Assembly: GCA_963831645.1 (NCBI GenBank)
Contig: CAWHQZ010000026.1
Span: 1 to 64,000, forward strand
DNA length: 64,000 bases
Direction: 5' to 3'
Origin: CAWHQZ01 sp963831645
Lineage (GTDB): Bacteria > Pseudomonadota > Alphaproteobacteria > Rhizobiales > Aestuariivirgaceae
Shown: piece after piece, positions 18,717-27,953 of the stretch
Layout: each line of letters begins with the position of its first letter
Position numbering within the stretch: position 1 is the stretch's first letter
Made by a program: the position numbers and the translations under genes
The notes under the pieces: generated by a model
Database searches by the model: none
What the model was told of the DNA's origin: nothing
Seen by the model: the letters and a program-made list of their open reading frames with translations, nothing else

Positions 18717-19805
18717 TCATTGCGAAGTGTCGATGCGCCGGCCATCGGCGCGGTCGAAGAACATGAGTTTCGAGCAATCGGGCCTGGCGAAGACCGCCGT
18801 CCCCGGGGCCATCCGGATGATGCCGTTGAGGCGGGCCGTGAGCGCGCCGCCCTTCCAGGCGAGCCCTACCAGGGTCGAAGGGCCGACCGGCTGCACATCC
18901 CTGACGGTTGCAGCAATGCCTGCCTCGGCCAGCGCGACATGTTCGGGTCTCAGCCCCAGATCGATCCGGCCGCAGTGCTTCCGCAGGAACGCCGCCTGGG
19001 CGCAATCGAGCGCGAACCGGGCTTCGCCGCACACGGCGAACGCTACACCCGATTCTTCCTCGACGTCGGCCGGCAGCAACTCGATGCGCGGATTGCCGAT
19101 GAAGCGCGCCACGTAGGCGGTGGCGGGCCTGGCATAGACCTCTTCCGGCGTCCCGACCTGCTCCACCGCGCCCTGACGCATGACGGCGATGCGGTCGGAG
19201 ATCGACAGGGCCTCCTCCTGGTCGTGGGTGACGAAGATCGAGGTGACGCCGAGGCGCTCGTGCAGTTCCTTGACCTCGCCGCGCATGTGGTTGCGCAGGG
19301 CGGCATCGAGATTGGAGAACGGCTCGTCGAACAGGAAAACCTTGGGCTCGCGCACGATGGCGCGCCCGATGGCCACCCGCTGCTGCTGGCCGCCCGACAG
19401 CTGCGACGGGTAGCGTTCGAGCAGATGACCAAGGTCGAGCGCCACAGCGGCTGCCCTGACCCGGCGATCGATCTCGGGCGCTGGCTGGCGCCGCGAGCCG
19501 CAGGTTGAAGCCGATGTTCTCGGCCACCGTCATGTGCGGATAGAGCGCATAGTTCTGGAACACCATGGCGACGTCGCGGTCGAACGGGTTCGAGATCGTT
19601 GACCCGCCGGCCGTCCATCAGGATGTCGCCCGAGGTGACCTCGTCGAGCCCGGCGATCATGTTGAGCGTCGTTGTCTTGCCGCAGCCCGACGGGCCGAGC
19701 AGGGTCACGAACTCGCCGATCGGCGATGTCAAGGTCGGATGGCCCGGCAGACCTCGACCGGCTGCCGTAGGACTTGCTGACGTCGACGAGCTCGGATTCG
19801 GGCAC
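18717..19805 (-). CDS. Sugar ABC transporter ATP-binding protein (several frameshifts)
   Basis: A UgpC/MalK-type ATPase assembled from several frames. It begins VPESELVDVSKSYG (GTG 19805), then has Walker A GPSGCGKTT, FQNYALYPHMTVAENIGF, the signature LSGGQQQRVAIGRA, Walker B VFLFDEPFSNLDA, switch VTHDQEEAL, and a clean TOBE C terminus to 18717. At least four single-base shifts fall between about 19460 and 19790. All motifs are intact, so I favour sequencing indels over decay. The start lies five bases beyond the permease stop. Confidence 0.8.
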
Positions 19806-19810
19806 CTGGA

Positions 19811-20646
19811 TCAACCCTTCAGCATGCCGTCGGCGAAGCCGCGCAGGATCGTGTTGCGCAGCAGGATCGCGAGGATGATCACCGGCGCGACCGAAACGGC
19901 CGCAGCCGCCATCATCTGGCCGAACACGGTCTGGTACTGGCCGGCGAAGGCCGAAATCGCCAGCGGCACGGTCTGGGCGGCCTGACGCGTCATGATGAGG
20001 GCGAAGAAGAATTCGTTCCAGGCTTCGATGAAGGCGAAGATCGCCGCGGCGAACAGCGGCGGCAGCGAGATCGGCAGGACGATCAGACGGAAGGTCTGGA
20101 AGATCGTCGCGCCGTCGATGCGCGCCGCCCGCTCGAGTCCTGCCGGCAGGCCGGAAAAGAAGCCGCGCAAGATCCAGATGACGATCGGCAGATTGAAGGA
20201 AAGGTAGACGAGAATGAGGTTGAGCGGGTATCGATGAGACCGAGCCTGGCGGCGGCGATGAATAGCGGGATGGCGATGACGATCGCCGGGAACATCTGGG
20301 CGGCGAGAACGGCGAGAAGAATGGGATCGGCATGGCGCAGGCCCAGCGGCTCAGCGCATAGGCCGCCGGCGCGCCGAGCGCGACGGCAAGCGCGGTGGTC
20401 AGGAGCGAGACGATGAGCGAGTTCCCGATGCCGCGCGACAGCTCGGCCGCGGAGGCGAACACCGCGACGTAGTTGTCGAGCGTGAACGAGGCGGGCCTGA
20501 GAGTCCGGCGGTGCGGCGATCAGCGCCTGCTGCTCGAGAACGCTCGACAGCAGCAGCCAGGCGATCGGCGCCAGCCGCCGCGGCGACAAAGACCGCGAGC
20601 GCGCAAGGCGATCGCGACCCGCTGCGACGAACGGGAAGCAGATCAT
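19811..20646 (-). CDS. Sugar ABC transporter permease, MalG type (several frameshifts)
   Basis: The second permease of the leftward importer. The start ATG 20646 overlaps the stop of the previous permease (ATGA). The N-terminal helix is read as APIAWLLLSSVLEQQALIA after a shift. A segment SLIVSLLTTALAVALGAPAA follows, then the clean part from 20170 with the EAA loop GLERAARIDGATIFQTFRLI and two last helices. At least three frame changes lie between 20200 and 20620. The joined length fits the ~280 residues of the family. Confidence 0.75.
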
Positions 20647-21571
20647 GCGTGGCGGTCTGCTCCCGGCCGCATGAGCCGCACGTAGACGATGGCGAACAGC
20701 AGGCTCGCCAGGAAGATGACGTTGGCGATCGCCGCGCCGTAGCCGAACTTGAGGAAGTTGAAGGTGACGCGATAGGCGAGAAAGTTCATCACGACGGTGC
20801 CGTCCGCCGGACCGCCCTTGGTCAGCACGAAGATGAGGTCGAAGATCCTGAGCGACCAGATCGTCTGCAGGACGACGGCGATCGCCAGCGCGGTCCTGAG
20901 CGACGGCAGGGTGATGTGGCGGAACTGCTGCCAGGGGCCGGCGCCGTCGATGCGCGCGGCGCGATAGAGGGACTTCGGGATGTTCTGCAGGGCGGCGAGC
21001 AGCAGAATGGCGATGAACGGCGTCGACTTCCAGATGTCGACGATGAGGATCATGTTGAGCGCCAGGAAGGGATCGCCGAGCCAGGTGACATTGCCGTCGA
21101 TCAGCCCGAAGCCCACCAGGAGCGCGTTCAGGATGCCGTAGTTCGAATGGTAGATCCATTTCCACAGCACGGCGTTGGCGACCGGCGCGATCGCCCATGG
21201 CAGGAGCAACAGGACCCGGAAGCCGCTCCAGCGCGCCATCGGATGGTTGAGCAGGAGCGCGGCCAGGAGGCCCAGGATCACGACCGCCACGACCTCGACG
21301 ACCGTGAAGTAGAGGGTGTTCAGGAGGGCGTCGTGCACGGCCTTGTCGGCGATCAGCGAGCGTAGTTGTCGAGACCGATGAACGGCGCCTCGAGGCGACC
21401 CGCCGCAGCCTGGCGTCGGTCAGCGACAGCCGGATCGAATAGAGCGACCGGATAGGCGAGCAGCACTGCCAGCACGACCAGCGCCGGCGCCAGAAACAAC
21501 AGGGCCGCGCGGCTCTGCCGGCTGCGGGCGCCGCTCCGCGCATCGAACAGAAGCTGCGCGGCCCCGGCCAT
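20643..21571 (-). CDS. Sugar ABC transporter permease, MalF type (frameshifted N terminus)
   Basis: The first permease of the leftward importer. From 21338 to 20643 the frame is clean: helices including VVEVVAVVILGLLAALLLN, EAA loop SLYRAARIDGAGPWQQFRHI and the GGPADGTVVMNFLAYRV block. The N terminus is in another frame from ATG 21571 (AALLFLAPALVVLAVLLAYP, then IGLDNYAR), joined near 21350 by an indel and with a second one near 21450. The total length is about 309 residues, as expected. Confidence 0.8.
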
Positions 21572-21595
21572 GGACTACGACACGCTCTAGCTCAG

Positions 21596-22891
21596 CTAGC
21601 TCCGTTTCTTGACGATGGCTGCGACGAGATTTGCCGCCTCGGCAATCGCATCCTTGGCGGTCGACTTGCCGGCGAGCGCCTTCTGGATCTCGGTGCCGAT
21701 CGCGACCGTCACCTCGTTGTAGTCGGGCGTGACGAAGCTGTCGTAGGGATGCTTCGCCTGCTCGAGGACCACCGCGGCGTTGGGCAGCGCCTTCTGCACT
21801 TCGGGATCGGCGAGCACCGAGAGGCGGATCGGCAGCCAGCCGGTGTCGATCGCCTGGCGCTTCTGCACCTCCTTGTCGAGATAGAACTCGATCAGCTTCT
21901 GGGCGAGCTCGGGATTCTTGGAGGTCTTGGTGATCGTCCAGGCGTCGGTGCCGTCGATCGAGGCGGTTCCGGCCGGCCCGGCCGGCAGCAGCGCGCCGGC
22001 GAGCTTGCCGACGATCTTGGAGGTCGCCGGATCGTTGGCCGGCTTCCACATGAACGGCCAGTTCATCATCATCGCGGCGTTGCCGGCCGTCATGACGTTG
22101 GTGGCATCGTTGATGCCGACATAGGAGATGGAGCCGGGATCGGTGGAGGGCATCAGATCGATCATCATCTGCAGGCCGTCGATGCCCGGCTCGTTGTTGA
22201 AGGCCGGCGAACCGTCCTCGCCGTAGAGCTTGCCGCCGGCCTGCTGCAGGAAGCACATCCAGTAGGAGGCGATGCCGCCGATGCCCGCCGGCTCGCCGTA
22301 GTTGAGCACCCAGCCGTAACTTGCCGTCACGGGTGCAGTTCCTTGGCCGCCGCCTTGAGCTCGTCCCAGGTCTTGGGCGGCGTCTTGAAGCCGGCCTTCT
22401 CGAGAAGCTCGGTGTTGTAGAACAGGGTCAGCAGCGACAGCGTGAACACGACGCCGCTCGACTTCCCGTTCCAGGTGACCGTCGCGAAGCTCGACTTGGG
22501 CAGATCGTCGACAAGTTCCTTCGGCAGCTTGTCCGCGAACGGCGTGAGGAAGCTTGGCGAACTCCGGCACCCAGCCCGACATGTAGACGACGTCCCATAC
22601 ATGTTCGCCGGAGGCGAAGGTGGTGGCCATCTTGTCGTGAAGCTGCGGCCAGGCGACCATGTCGTAGGTGACCTTGGCGTCGTTGTCCTTCTGCCAGGCG
22701 GCGAAGGCGTCATCGGAAAACTTCGCAGCTCCCGGCGGGGCGGGATCGGGCGGCAGCGGCGAGAATACGCTGAGTGTGGTCTCCTGGCCGAGCGCCGGCA
22801 GCGACAGGCTGGAGCCGATCAGCCCTGCGGCGGATGCCGAGGCTGCACCTTTGAGCAGCCTGCGGCGGTCTAGTCTGGGTATGCGTTTCAT
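21596..22891 (-). CDS. Sugar ABC transporter substrate-binding protein (Tat-type signal, two frameshifts)
   Basis: A family-1 solute-binding protein of about 430 residues. ATG 22891 follows an AGGAGAAAG site. The N terminus LDRRRLLKGAASASAAGLIG is a twin-arginine signal. The mature part starts near LGQETTLSVFSP. Frame changes near 22550 (before FLTPFADKLPKEL) and near 22330 (before VTASYGWVLNYGEP) are needed to read through. Ligand-domain features include NAAMMMNWPFMWKP. It is the first gene of the importer whose permeases, ATPase and dehydrogenase follow on the same strand. Confidence 0.83.
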   Translation of the reverse strand: MKRIPRLDRRRLLKGAASASAAGLIGSSLSLPALGQETTLSVFSPLPPDPAPPGAAKFSDDAFAAWQKDNDAKVTYDMVAWPQLHDKMATTFASGEHVWDVVYMSGWVPEFAKLPHAVRGQAAEGTCRRSAQVELRDGHLEREVERRRVHAVAADPVLQHRASREGRLQDAAQDLGRAQGGGQGTAPVTASYGWVLNYGEPAGIGGIASYWMCFLQQAGGKLYGEDGSPAFNNEPGIDGLQMMIDLMPSTDPGSISYVGINDATNVMTAGNAAMMMNWPFMWKPANDPATSKIVGKLAGALLPAGPAGTASIDGTDAWTITKTSKNPELAQKLIEFYLDKEVQKRQAIDTGWLPIRLSVLADPEVQKALPNAAVVLEQAKHPYDSFVTPDYNEVTVAIGTEIQKALAGKSTAKDAIAEAANLVAAIVKKRS

Positions 22892-23051
22892 GGCTTTCTC
22901 CTTCGTTTCAATGGATGCGGGTGAGACCGTAAACCGAGCCGCGGTTGCGTGGCGCCCGGGGCGTCTCGTCGGTGGGCGGACAGAATGAGCCGCGTGCCGG
23001 TAGCCGCCGATCACGATGGTGGCGGGATCGAGCCGGCGTCGGCTCGGGAAA

Positions 23052-23067
23052 TGGACCCGCGGGTCCA
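23052..23067. promoter_or_regulatory. 16-base perfect palindrome, possible operator
   Basis: TGGACCCGCGGGTCCA is perfectly symmetric. It lies in the ~340-base gap between the divergent binding-protein gene (start 22891) and the methyltransferase gene (start 23233), where a sugar-responsive repressor site for the importer would be expected. A second inverted repeat, GAGCCG-gcgt-CGGCTC, is just to its left. No regulator gene is adjacent, so a function is inferred from position and symmetry only. Confidence 0.4.
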
Positions 23068-23232
23068 GATCGCCTCGAGGACGATGCAGCGATTGACCGG
23101 ACGGCTGAATTCCTGATTGGTTCCGCGGAGCGGCATGCGTTGCCCGGTGGCGATGTAATCTCGGCCCGATTATCAAGTAAAGTGGAATTCGTCGATCACG
23201 GTCCGGCGTTAAGCGAACCGCGGAGAGCTCGA

Positions 23233-23730
23233 ATGCTTCGCTTGACGAGACTCGAAAGGCTGCTCTTCAGGCTCGAAGCGCAGCATGCCTGCCTGAGCTG
23301 GGCGTTCGGCGAGATCGCGCACCGCCCCGGGCTGGTCTTCGAACTGGGGCTCGGGCATGGCCGGACCTACGATTACCTGCGGACCCATCTGCCGGACCGG
23401 GACATCTATGTATTCGATCGCGAGGTCGATTGCTTCGACGACTGCAGGCCACCCGAAGACCGGCTGATTCTCGGCGAGATCGGCGATACGCTCGCTGACG
23501 CCGCGCATCGCTTCCAGGGTCAGGTCGTGCTGGCCCATACCGACGTGGGTTCCTATACGGAGAAATACAATCTGGCGATGAGCGCGCTGGTGAGTCGCCA
23601 CTTACCGGCAGCGCTCGCTCGAGACGGCATGGTCGTTTCCGATCTGCCGCTTGAACACGCAAGCCTGCTGCCGCTTGCCTTGCCCAAAGGAGCACGCGAG
23701 GGCCGCTACTTCCTGTACCGCCGGGGTTAA
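23233..23730 (+). CDS. Class I SAM-dependent methyltransferase (Methyltransf_17-like)
   Basis: A compact 165-residue protein with the SAM-binding segment VFELGLGHGRTYDYL, an acidic ribose contact in DIYVFDREVDCF and a later VVLAHTDVGSYTEKYN. It matches small alphaproteobacterial methyltransferases that I place in the Methyltransf_17 group; their substrate is unknown. I chose ATG 23233, preceded by GGAGAG; the frame is open further upstream but that stretch is Arg-rich and non-coding in character. The BacA/SbmA-like gene follows 100 bases later. Confidence 0.75.
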   Translation: MLRLTRLERLLFRLEAQHACLSWAFGEIAHRPGLVFELGLGHGRTYDYLRTHLPDRDIYVFDREVDCFDDCRPPEDRLILGEIGDTLADAAHRFQGQVVLAHTDVGSYTEKYNLAMSALVSRHLPAALARDGMVVSDLPLEHASLLPLALPKGAREGRYFLYRRG

Positions 23731-23829
23731 CGGTGCATCGGCGCCATTGTGCTCTAGCCTGCTCGGCAAAGTTGTCACAATGTCCGACAGAGTGCCCGGC
23801 AAGCGACACCGCAGAGGGAATCCACCAGC

Positions 23830-25089
23830 ATGTTGGTATCTTTCTTTCCCAATCCGAGACCGTTCTTCTGGTCAGTTGGGCTATGGACGATCGCCGTCGT
23901 CTGCTTCTGGTATCTGGCGGGAGAAGAAACCGGCAGGGCCTTGGGGATCCTGCCGACGCCGAGTGAGCCGGTAAATCCCGCCTCGGTAACGGTGTTCGCT
24001 TCGCGACCGTTCATCTGGTTCTACATCTACTACGGCGCAGCGGTCGCCGCGTTCGGGGCGTTCTGGAGTTTCTACGCCCCGCACCGGTGGGCGAACTGGT
24101 CGATCTTCGGCTCGGCGCTGATCATCTTCGCGACCTATTTCCAGGTGCAGGTCAGTGTGGCGATCAATGCCTGGTACAGGCCGTTCTACGATCTCATCCA
24201 GGCGGCGCTCGCGAAAACAGCGCCAGTCACGGAGGCGCAATTCTTCGGCCATCTGGTGAGCTTCGCCGGCATCGCCTTCGTCGCCGTCGCCGTCGGCGTG
24301 ATGACGCGGTTCTTCGTCAGCCACTACATCTTCCGCTGGCGCACGGCGATGAACGACTATTACATGGCGCACTGGTCAAGGCTGCGCTCCATCGAAGGCG
24401 CCTCGCAGCGCGTGCAGGACGACACGATGCGATTTGCGCGAACGATGGAGGGGTTGGGGGTGAACCTCATCGATTCTGTGATGACCCTGATCGCGTTTCT
24501 GCCGGTACTTGTGCTGCTGTCGGCCAACGTCACGGAGATCCCGATCATCGGCACCCTGCCCTATGCACTCGTGGTGGTTTCGATTGTCTGGTCGCTGTTC
24601 GGCACGGCGTTCCTGGCGCTGATCGGGATCAAGCTGCCGGGCCTCGAATTCCGCAACCAGCGGGTAGAGGCTGCCTACCGCAAGGAGCTGGTCTATGGCG
24701 AGGACGACACGTCACGCGCCCAGCCGGCAACGGTCGCGGAACTCTTTGCGCACGTGCGTCAGAACTACTTCAGGCTCTATTTCCACTACATGTACTTCAA
24801 CATCGGGCGGATCGTGTACCTGCAGACCGACAACATCTTCCCCTACATCGTGCTGGCGCCGACCATCGTGGCGGGCAAGATCACTCTCGGCGCGATGAAC
24901 CAGATCCTCAATGCCTTCGAGCAGGTGCGCAATTCGCTGCAGTACCTGGTCAATTCGTGGACCACGATCGTGGAGCTGATTTCGATCTATAAGCGCCTCA
25001 GGGCGTTCGAGGCTGCGATCAAGGGCGAGGCGCTCCCGAGCATCGACAGACTGCCCGAGCGGCTGGCGCCGGAAACAGGCACGTCGTAG
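23830..25089 (+). CDS. bacA: SbmA/BacA-family peptide transporter
   Basis: A 419-residue inner-membrane protein of the SbmA/BacA family. These proteins import peptides such as microcin and defensin-like peptides using the proton gradient, and are needed by rhizobia and Brucella inside hosts. Family blocks seen include FFPNPRPFFWSVGLW at the N terminus, FQVQVSVAINAWYRPFYDLI and the conserved C-terminal FNIGRIVYLQTDNIFPYIVL with NAFEQVRNSLQYLVNSW. It resembles an ABC membrane domain without an ATPase domain. The frame is intact and the length is normal. Which branch (SbmA or BacA proper) cannot be decided by eye. Confidence 0.9.
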   Translation: MLVSFFPNPRPFFWSVGLWTIAVVCFWYLAGEETGRALGILPTPSEPVNPASVTVFASRPFIWFYIYYGAAVAAFGAFWSFYAPHRWANWSIFGSALIIFATYFQVQVSVAINAWYRPFYDLIQAALAKTAPVTEAQFFGHLVSFAGIAFVAVAVGVMTRFFVSHYIFRWRTAMNDYYMAHWSRLRSIEGASQRVQDDTMRFARTMEGLGVNLIDSVMTLIAFLPVLVLLSANVTEIPIIGTLPYALVVVSIVWSLFGTAFLALIGIKLPGLEFRNQRVEAAYRKELVYGEDDTSRAQPATVAELFAHVRQNYFRLYFHYMYFNIGRIVYLQTDNIFPYIVLAPTIVAGKITLGAMNQILNAFEQVRNSLQYLVNSWTTIVELISIYKRLRAFEAAIKGEALPSIDRLPERLAPETGTS

Positions 25090-25117
25090 ACGGGCCGGCA
25101 GGAACGCATCGGAAGGC

Positions 25118-25978
25118 CTACTGTCGGTCGAGGCGGTAGAAGCGAACAGCGTTGTCTCGGAACAGCCGGTGCTTCTCATCGCTGCTCACGCCGGTAACCA
25201 CCCAATCGACGATTTCGACCCATTGCGGATACGTTCCGGCAAGCTCCATGACATGCCAGTCGCCGCCAAACATGATGCGGTCGAAGCCAAAGGTTTCGAT
25301 CGCGTGGGCGATGTAGGGCTTGAGCTGCTCGCGCGTCCATGCTCGGTGATCGGCCTCGGTCATCACGCCGGAGATCTTGCAATGGACATTCGGCATGCCA
25401 GCAAGCTCGCTCAGATGCTCTCGCCAGGGGTCCAGCAGACCGGCCTTGATCCCGGGCTTGCCGATATGGTCGAGGACGAAGCGGACCTCCGGGCACTGCC
25501 GGACCATTCTGATCACGTTCGGCATCTGGTGATGGTAGATGCAGATCTCGAAGGCGAGATCATGGGGCGCCAGCAGTTTCAGGCCGGCGATGAAGCCGGG
25601 ACGAATACAGAATTCGGGATCGGGCTGGTTCTGGATCAAGCGCCTGATGGCGCGCAGGACCTTGTGCCGGCGAAGTTTTTCAAGCTCGGGCCCGATCGCC
25701 TCGCCGCGCTCGAGCGGCAGGGCCGCGACCATGCCGGCGAGCTGCGGTGTGGCATCCGCCAGTCCTGAAACCCATTCCGCCTCTGCCAGGTGCTGTGGAA
25801 GGTCGATGCTGACCTCGACGAACAAGAACCTGTCGATCTCTATCGGCGCTGCGGCTCTGGCAAAGTCTCCGGGGAGAACCGTGCGCTCGAGCGACGGTGC
25901 GGCCTTCATCCACGAATAGGAGAAGCGCGTCGGGTCACACAGATGCACGTGGCTGTCGACAATCGCGAAATCGGGCAT
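25118..25978 (-). CDS. Amidohydrolase family protein (COG3618, lactonase-like)
   Basis: A 286-residue TIM-barrel metal hydrolase. The N-terminal metal motif is IVDSHVHLCDP. Later metal or catalytic residues lie in VRFVLDHIGKPGIK and RIMFGGDWHVME, which replaces the common GSDWP. Characterised relatives hydrolyse sugar lactones (L-fuconolactone, L-rhamnonolactone) or cyclic dicarboxylate lactones. It is convergent with the BacA/SbmA-like gene and not in an operon, so its substrate stays open. Confidence 0.87.
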   Translation of the reverse strand: MPDFAIVDSHVHLCDPTRFSYSWMKAAPSLERTVLPGDFARAAAPIEIDRFLFVEVSIDLPQHLAEAEWVSGLADATPQLAGMVAALPLERGEAIGPELEKLRRHKVLRAIRRLIQNQPDPEFCIRPGFIAGLKLLAPHDLAFEICIYHHQMPNVIRMVRQCPEVRFVLDHIGKPGIKAGLLDPWREHLSELAGMPNVHCKISGVMTEADHRAWTREQLKPYIAHAIETFGFDRIMFGGDWHVMELAGTYPQWVEIVDWVVTGVSSDEKHRLFRDNAVRFYRLDRQ

Positions 25979-26096
25979 ACTGGCGCCTTTCTACCGCCTG
26001 CTTCGGGACAAAGGAATGCCGCTGGCGATTCAATGACAAGGCGGAAGAGCGCATCTTTCGCCGCAGGAGGCACTCGCCGCGACGGAGCCCGGCCCG

Positions 26097-27029
26097 ATGG
26101 AGTACAAGGACTACTACAAGATTCTCGGCGTCGAGCGCGATGCAGCGGCCGATCAGATCAAGAGCGCCTATCGCAAGCTCGCTCGCCAGTTCCACCCGGA
26201 CATCAACAAGGACAAAGGTGCGGAGGAGCGTTTCAAGGAGATATCGGAAGCGCATGAAGTGCTAAAGGACCCGGAGAAGCGGGCGGCTTACGACCAGCTC
26301 GGCAAGGGCTTCAGGCCGGGCGAAGATTTCCGTCCGTCACCCGGCTGGGATGCCGGCTTCGAATTCAGCGGCGAGGAACGGCCGGGCGCGGGCGATTTCA
26401 GCGAATTTTTCGAATCGCTGTTCGGGCGGGCGCGCGGGCGTTCGGCGGCAGGCGAGTTCCGGGCGCGCGGCCAGGACCATCATGCACGGATCATGATCGA
26501 CCTCGAAGATGCCTATCGCGGAGCGCCGCGCTCGATTTCGCTGCGGGCAGCCGAACTCGGTGAAGATGGCCAGGTGCATTTGCGCGAGCGCCAGGTGAAC
26601 GTCTCCATTCCGAAGGGAGTGCGCCAGGGCCAGTTCATCCGGCTGGCCGGCCAGGCGAGCCCGGGCATCGGCGGCGGCCCCGCCGGCGATCTCTTTCTCG
26701 AGGTCGAGTTCAATCCCCATTCGCTCTACCGTGTCGACGGCAAAGATGTGTATCTCGATCTCCCCGTGGCGCCGTGGGAGGCTGCATTGGGCGGCAAGGT
26801 GAAGGCTCCGACGCCCTCGGGCGTGGTCAGCGTGACCATACCGGCAGGCTCCGGGCAGGGCTATAAACTGCGCCTCAGGGGGCGCGGTATCCCGGCGCGC
26901 GAGCCGGGCGATCTCTACATCGTTCTACAGATCGCGCTCCCCTCTTCGGCCAGTCCGGAGGCGCAGCGCATCTACAGGGAAATGCAGCAGAAGCTCGCAT
27001 TCAATCCGCGTCAGCACATGGGAGTTTGA
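26097..27029 (+). CDS. cbpA: DnaJ/CbpA-type co-chaperone
   Basis: A 310-residue type-II J-protein that would stimulate DnaK. The J domain is at residues 4-70 with HPD at 33-35 (QFHPDINKD) and the final EKRAAYDQLG. A Gly/Phe-rich linker follows (EFSGEERPGAGDFSEFFES), then the two DnaJ C-terminal beta domains (HARIMIDLEDAYRGAPRSIS, VNVSIPKGVRQGQFIRL). No zinc-finger region is present, which separates it from DnaJ proper. The next gene encodes the CbpM-type modulator, the usual partner. Confidence 0.92.
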   Translation: MEYKDYYKILGVERDAAADQIKSAYRKLARQFHPDINKDKGAEERFKEISEAHEVLKDPEKRAAYDQLGKGFRPGEDFRPSPGWDAGFEFSGEERPGAGDFSEFFESLFGRARGRSAAGEFRARGQDHHARIMIDLEDAYRGAPRSISLRAAELGEDGQVHLRERQVNVSIPKGVRQGQFIRLAGQASPGIGGGPAGDLFLEVEFNPHSLYRVDGKDVYLDLPVAPWEAALGGKVKAPTPSGVVSVTIPAGSGQGYKLRLRGRGIPAREPGDLYIVLQIALPSSASPEAQRIYREMQQKLAFNPRQHMGV

Positions 27030-27090
27030 CCGTCATGGCCGCCCCACCCCCGAGTACATCACTGGTGTCATCGTCGACGAAGCAACCGAG

Positions 27091-27342
27091 ATGACGATCG
27101 ATGATGTGGCGCGGTTCTGCTCGGTGCGGCGGGAGAAAATCTTCGAGCTGGTTGCCGAAGGTATTGTTCCGGCAGGAGGTCCCGCACCGGAGGATTGGCG
27201 CTTCAGCGGCCAGGCGCTGGCGCGCGCCGGCAAGGCGATTCGACTGGAGGTCGACCTGGAGATCAATCTCGGCGCCGTGGCCCTGATCCTCGACCTCCTT
27301 GATGAGATCGAGGCGCTCCGCCGCGGACGGAGTCCCCGTTAG
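27091..27342 (+). CDS. cbpM: Chaperone modulator CbpM-like protein
   Basis: An 83-residue MerR-like helix-turn-helix domain protein (MTIDDVARFCSVRREKIFEL) followed by a helical tail (INLGAVALILDLLDEIEALR). CbpM inhibits and tunes CbpA, and the gene directly follows cbpA. The frame stays open upstream of ATG 27091 (PEYITGVIVDEATE reads naturally) but has no usable start there, so the true start could be an unusual codon or be hidden by an indel near 27035. Confidence 0.75.
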   Translation: MTIDDVARFCSVRREKIFELVAEGIVPAGGPAPEDWRFSGQALARAGKAIRLEVDLEINLGAVALILDLLDEIEALRRGRSPR

Positions 27343-27343
27343 T

Positions 27344-27368
27344 GCATTTTCCGGCGCAGTAGAACTGG
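27344..27368 (+). repeat. Copy of a dispersed GCATTTTCCGGCG element
   Basis: GCATTTTCCGGCGCAGTAG immediately after cbpM matches GCATTTTCCGGCGAAGTGG at 63680. Such sequences are typical of dispersed extragenic palindromes in Hyphomicrobiales. Here only one arm is clear. Confidence 0.45.
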
Positions 27369-27431
27369 AAGGTAGCGTCATTCGAACAAACTATGCTCTA
27401 ATGCAGTAGCTCGAAGCGGAAGGAGTAATGC

Positions 27432-27776
27432 ATGGCCAACCCTCAAGATAAAAATCGCAATCTGGTCCTCTGGGCAGTCGCCGCGATCATCGTTCTCGCG
27501 CTGATAGGCTGGTGGGCAGGCTGGTTCGGCGGCGGCAAGGCCCCTGTGGCCGAAACGCCGGCACCGGCGACCACGACCGAACAACCTGCCTCCGGCGGAA
27601 CCAGCACGACCACGACCGAACCGGCCACGGGCAGCGGCACGAGCACGACCACGACCGAGCCTGCGGCGGGCGGCACGGGCACGACCACGACCGAGCCTGC
27701 GGCGGGCGGCACGGGCACGACCACGACCGAGCCTGCGGCGGGTGGCGGCACGGGCACGACCACGACCCAACCGTAA
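27432..27776 (+). CDS. Small membrane-anchored Thr/Gly-rich repeat protein
   Basis: A 114-residue protein with one N-terminal transmembrane helix (LVLWAVAAIIVLALIGWW at residues 11-28) and a periplasmic tail made almost only of Thr, Pro, Glu and Gly. The tail carries about five units of a 12-residue repeat, GTGTTTTEPAAG, encoded by near-identical 36-base DNA units between about 27590 and 27775. A GGAAGGAG ribosome site precedes the ATG. Function is unknown. The repeat number is likely to vary between strains and may be miscounted in assembly. Confidence 0.7.
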   Translation: MANPQDKNRNLVLWAVAAIIVLALIGWWAGWFGGGKAPVAETPAPATTTEQPASGGTSTTTTEPATGSGTSTTTTEPAAGGTGTTTTEPAAGGTGTTTTEPAAGGGTGTTTTQP

Positions 27777-27800
27777 CCGATCGTCCAAATCGAAGTCTCG

Positions 27801-27838
27801 CCGGCGCCTCGGTATCCCTGAGGCGCCGGTTCGGTTTT
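27801..27838 (+). terminator. Intrinsic terminator after the Thr-rich repeat gene
   Basis: A perfect 10-base stem, CCGGCGCCTC / GAGGCGCCGG, with a 9-base loop is followed by TTCGGTTTTGG. It lies 24 bases after the stop at 27776 and before the LivH gene. Confidence 0.75.
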
Positions 27839-27953
27839 GGCGCATGCCAAACGGCTTGCGGCCCAACCGATTAGATGCTGGAAACATACGCCTGTCGCCG
27901 GCGGGCGCACTTTGCCGGAACGTGCGCAATCGAAACGAATATCAACGGACGCG

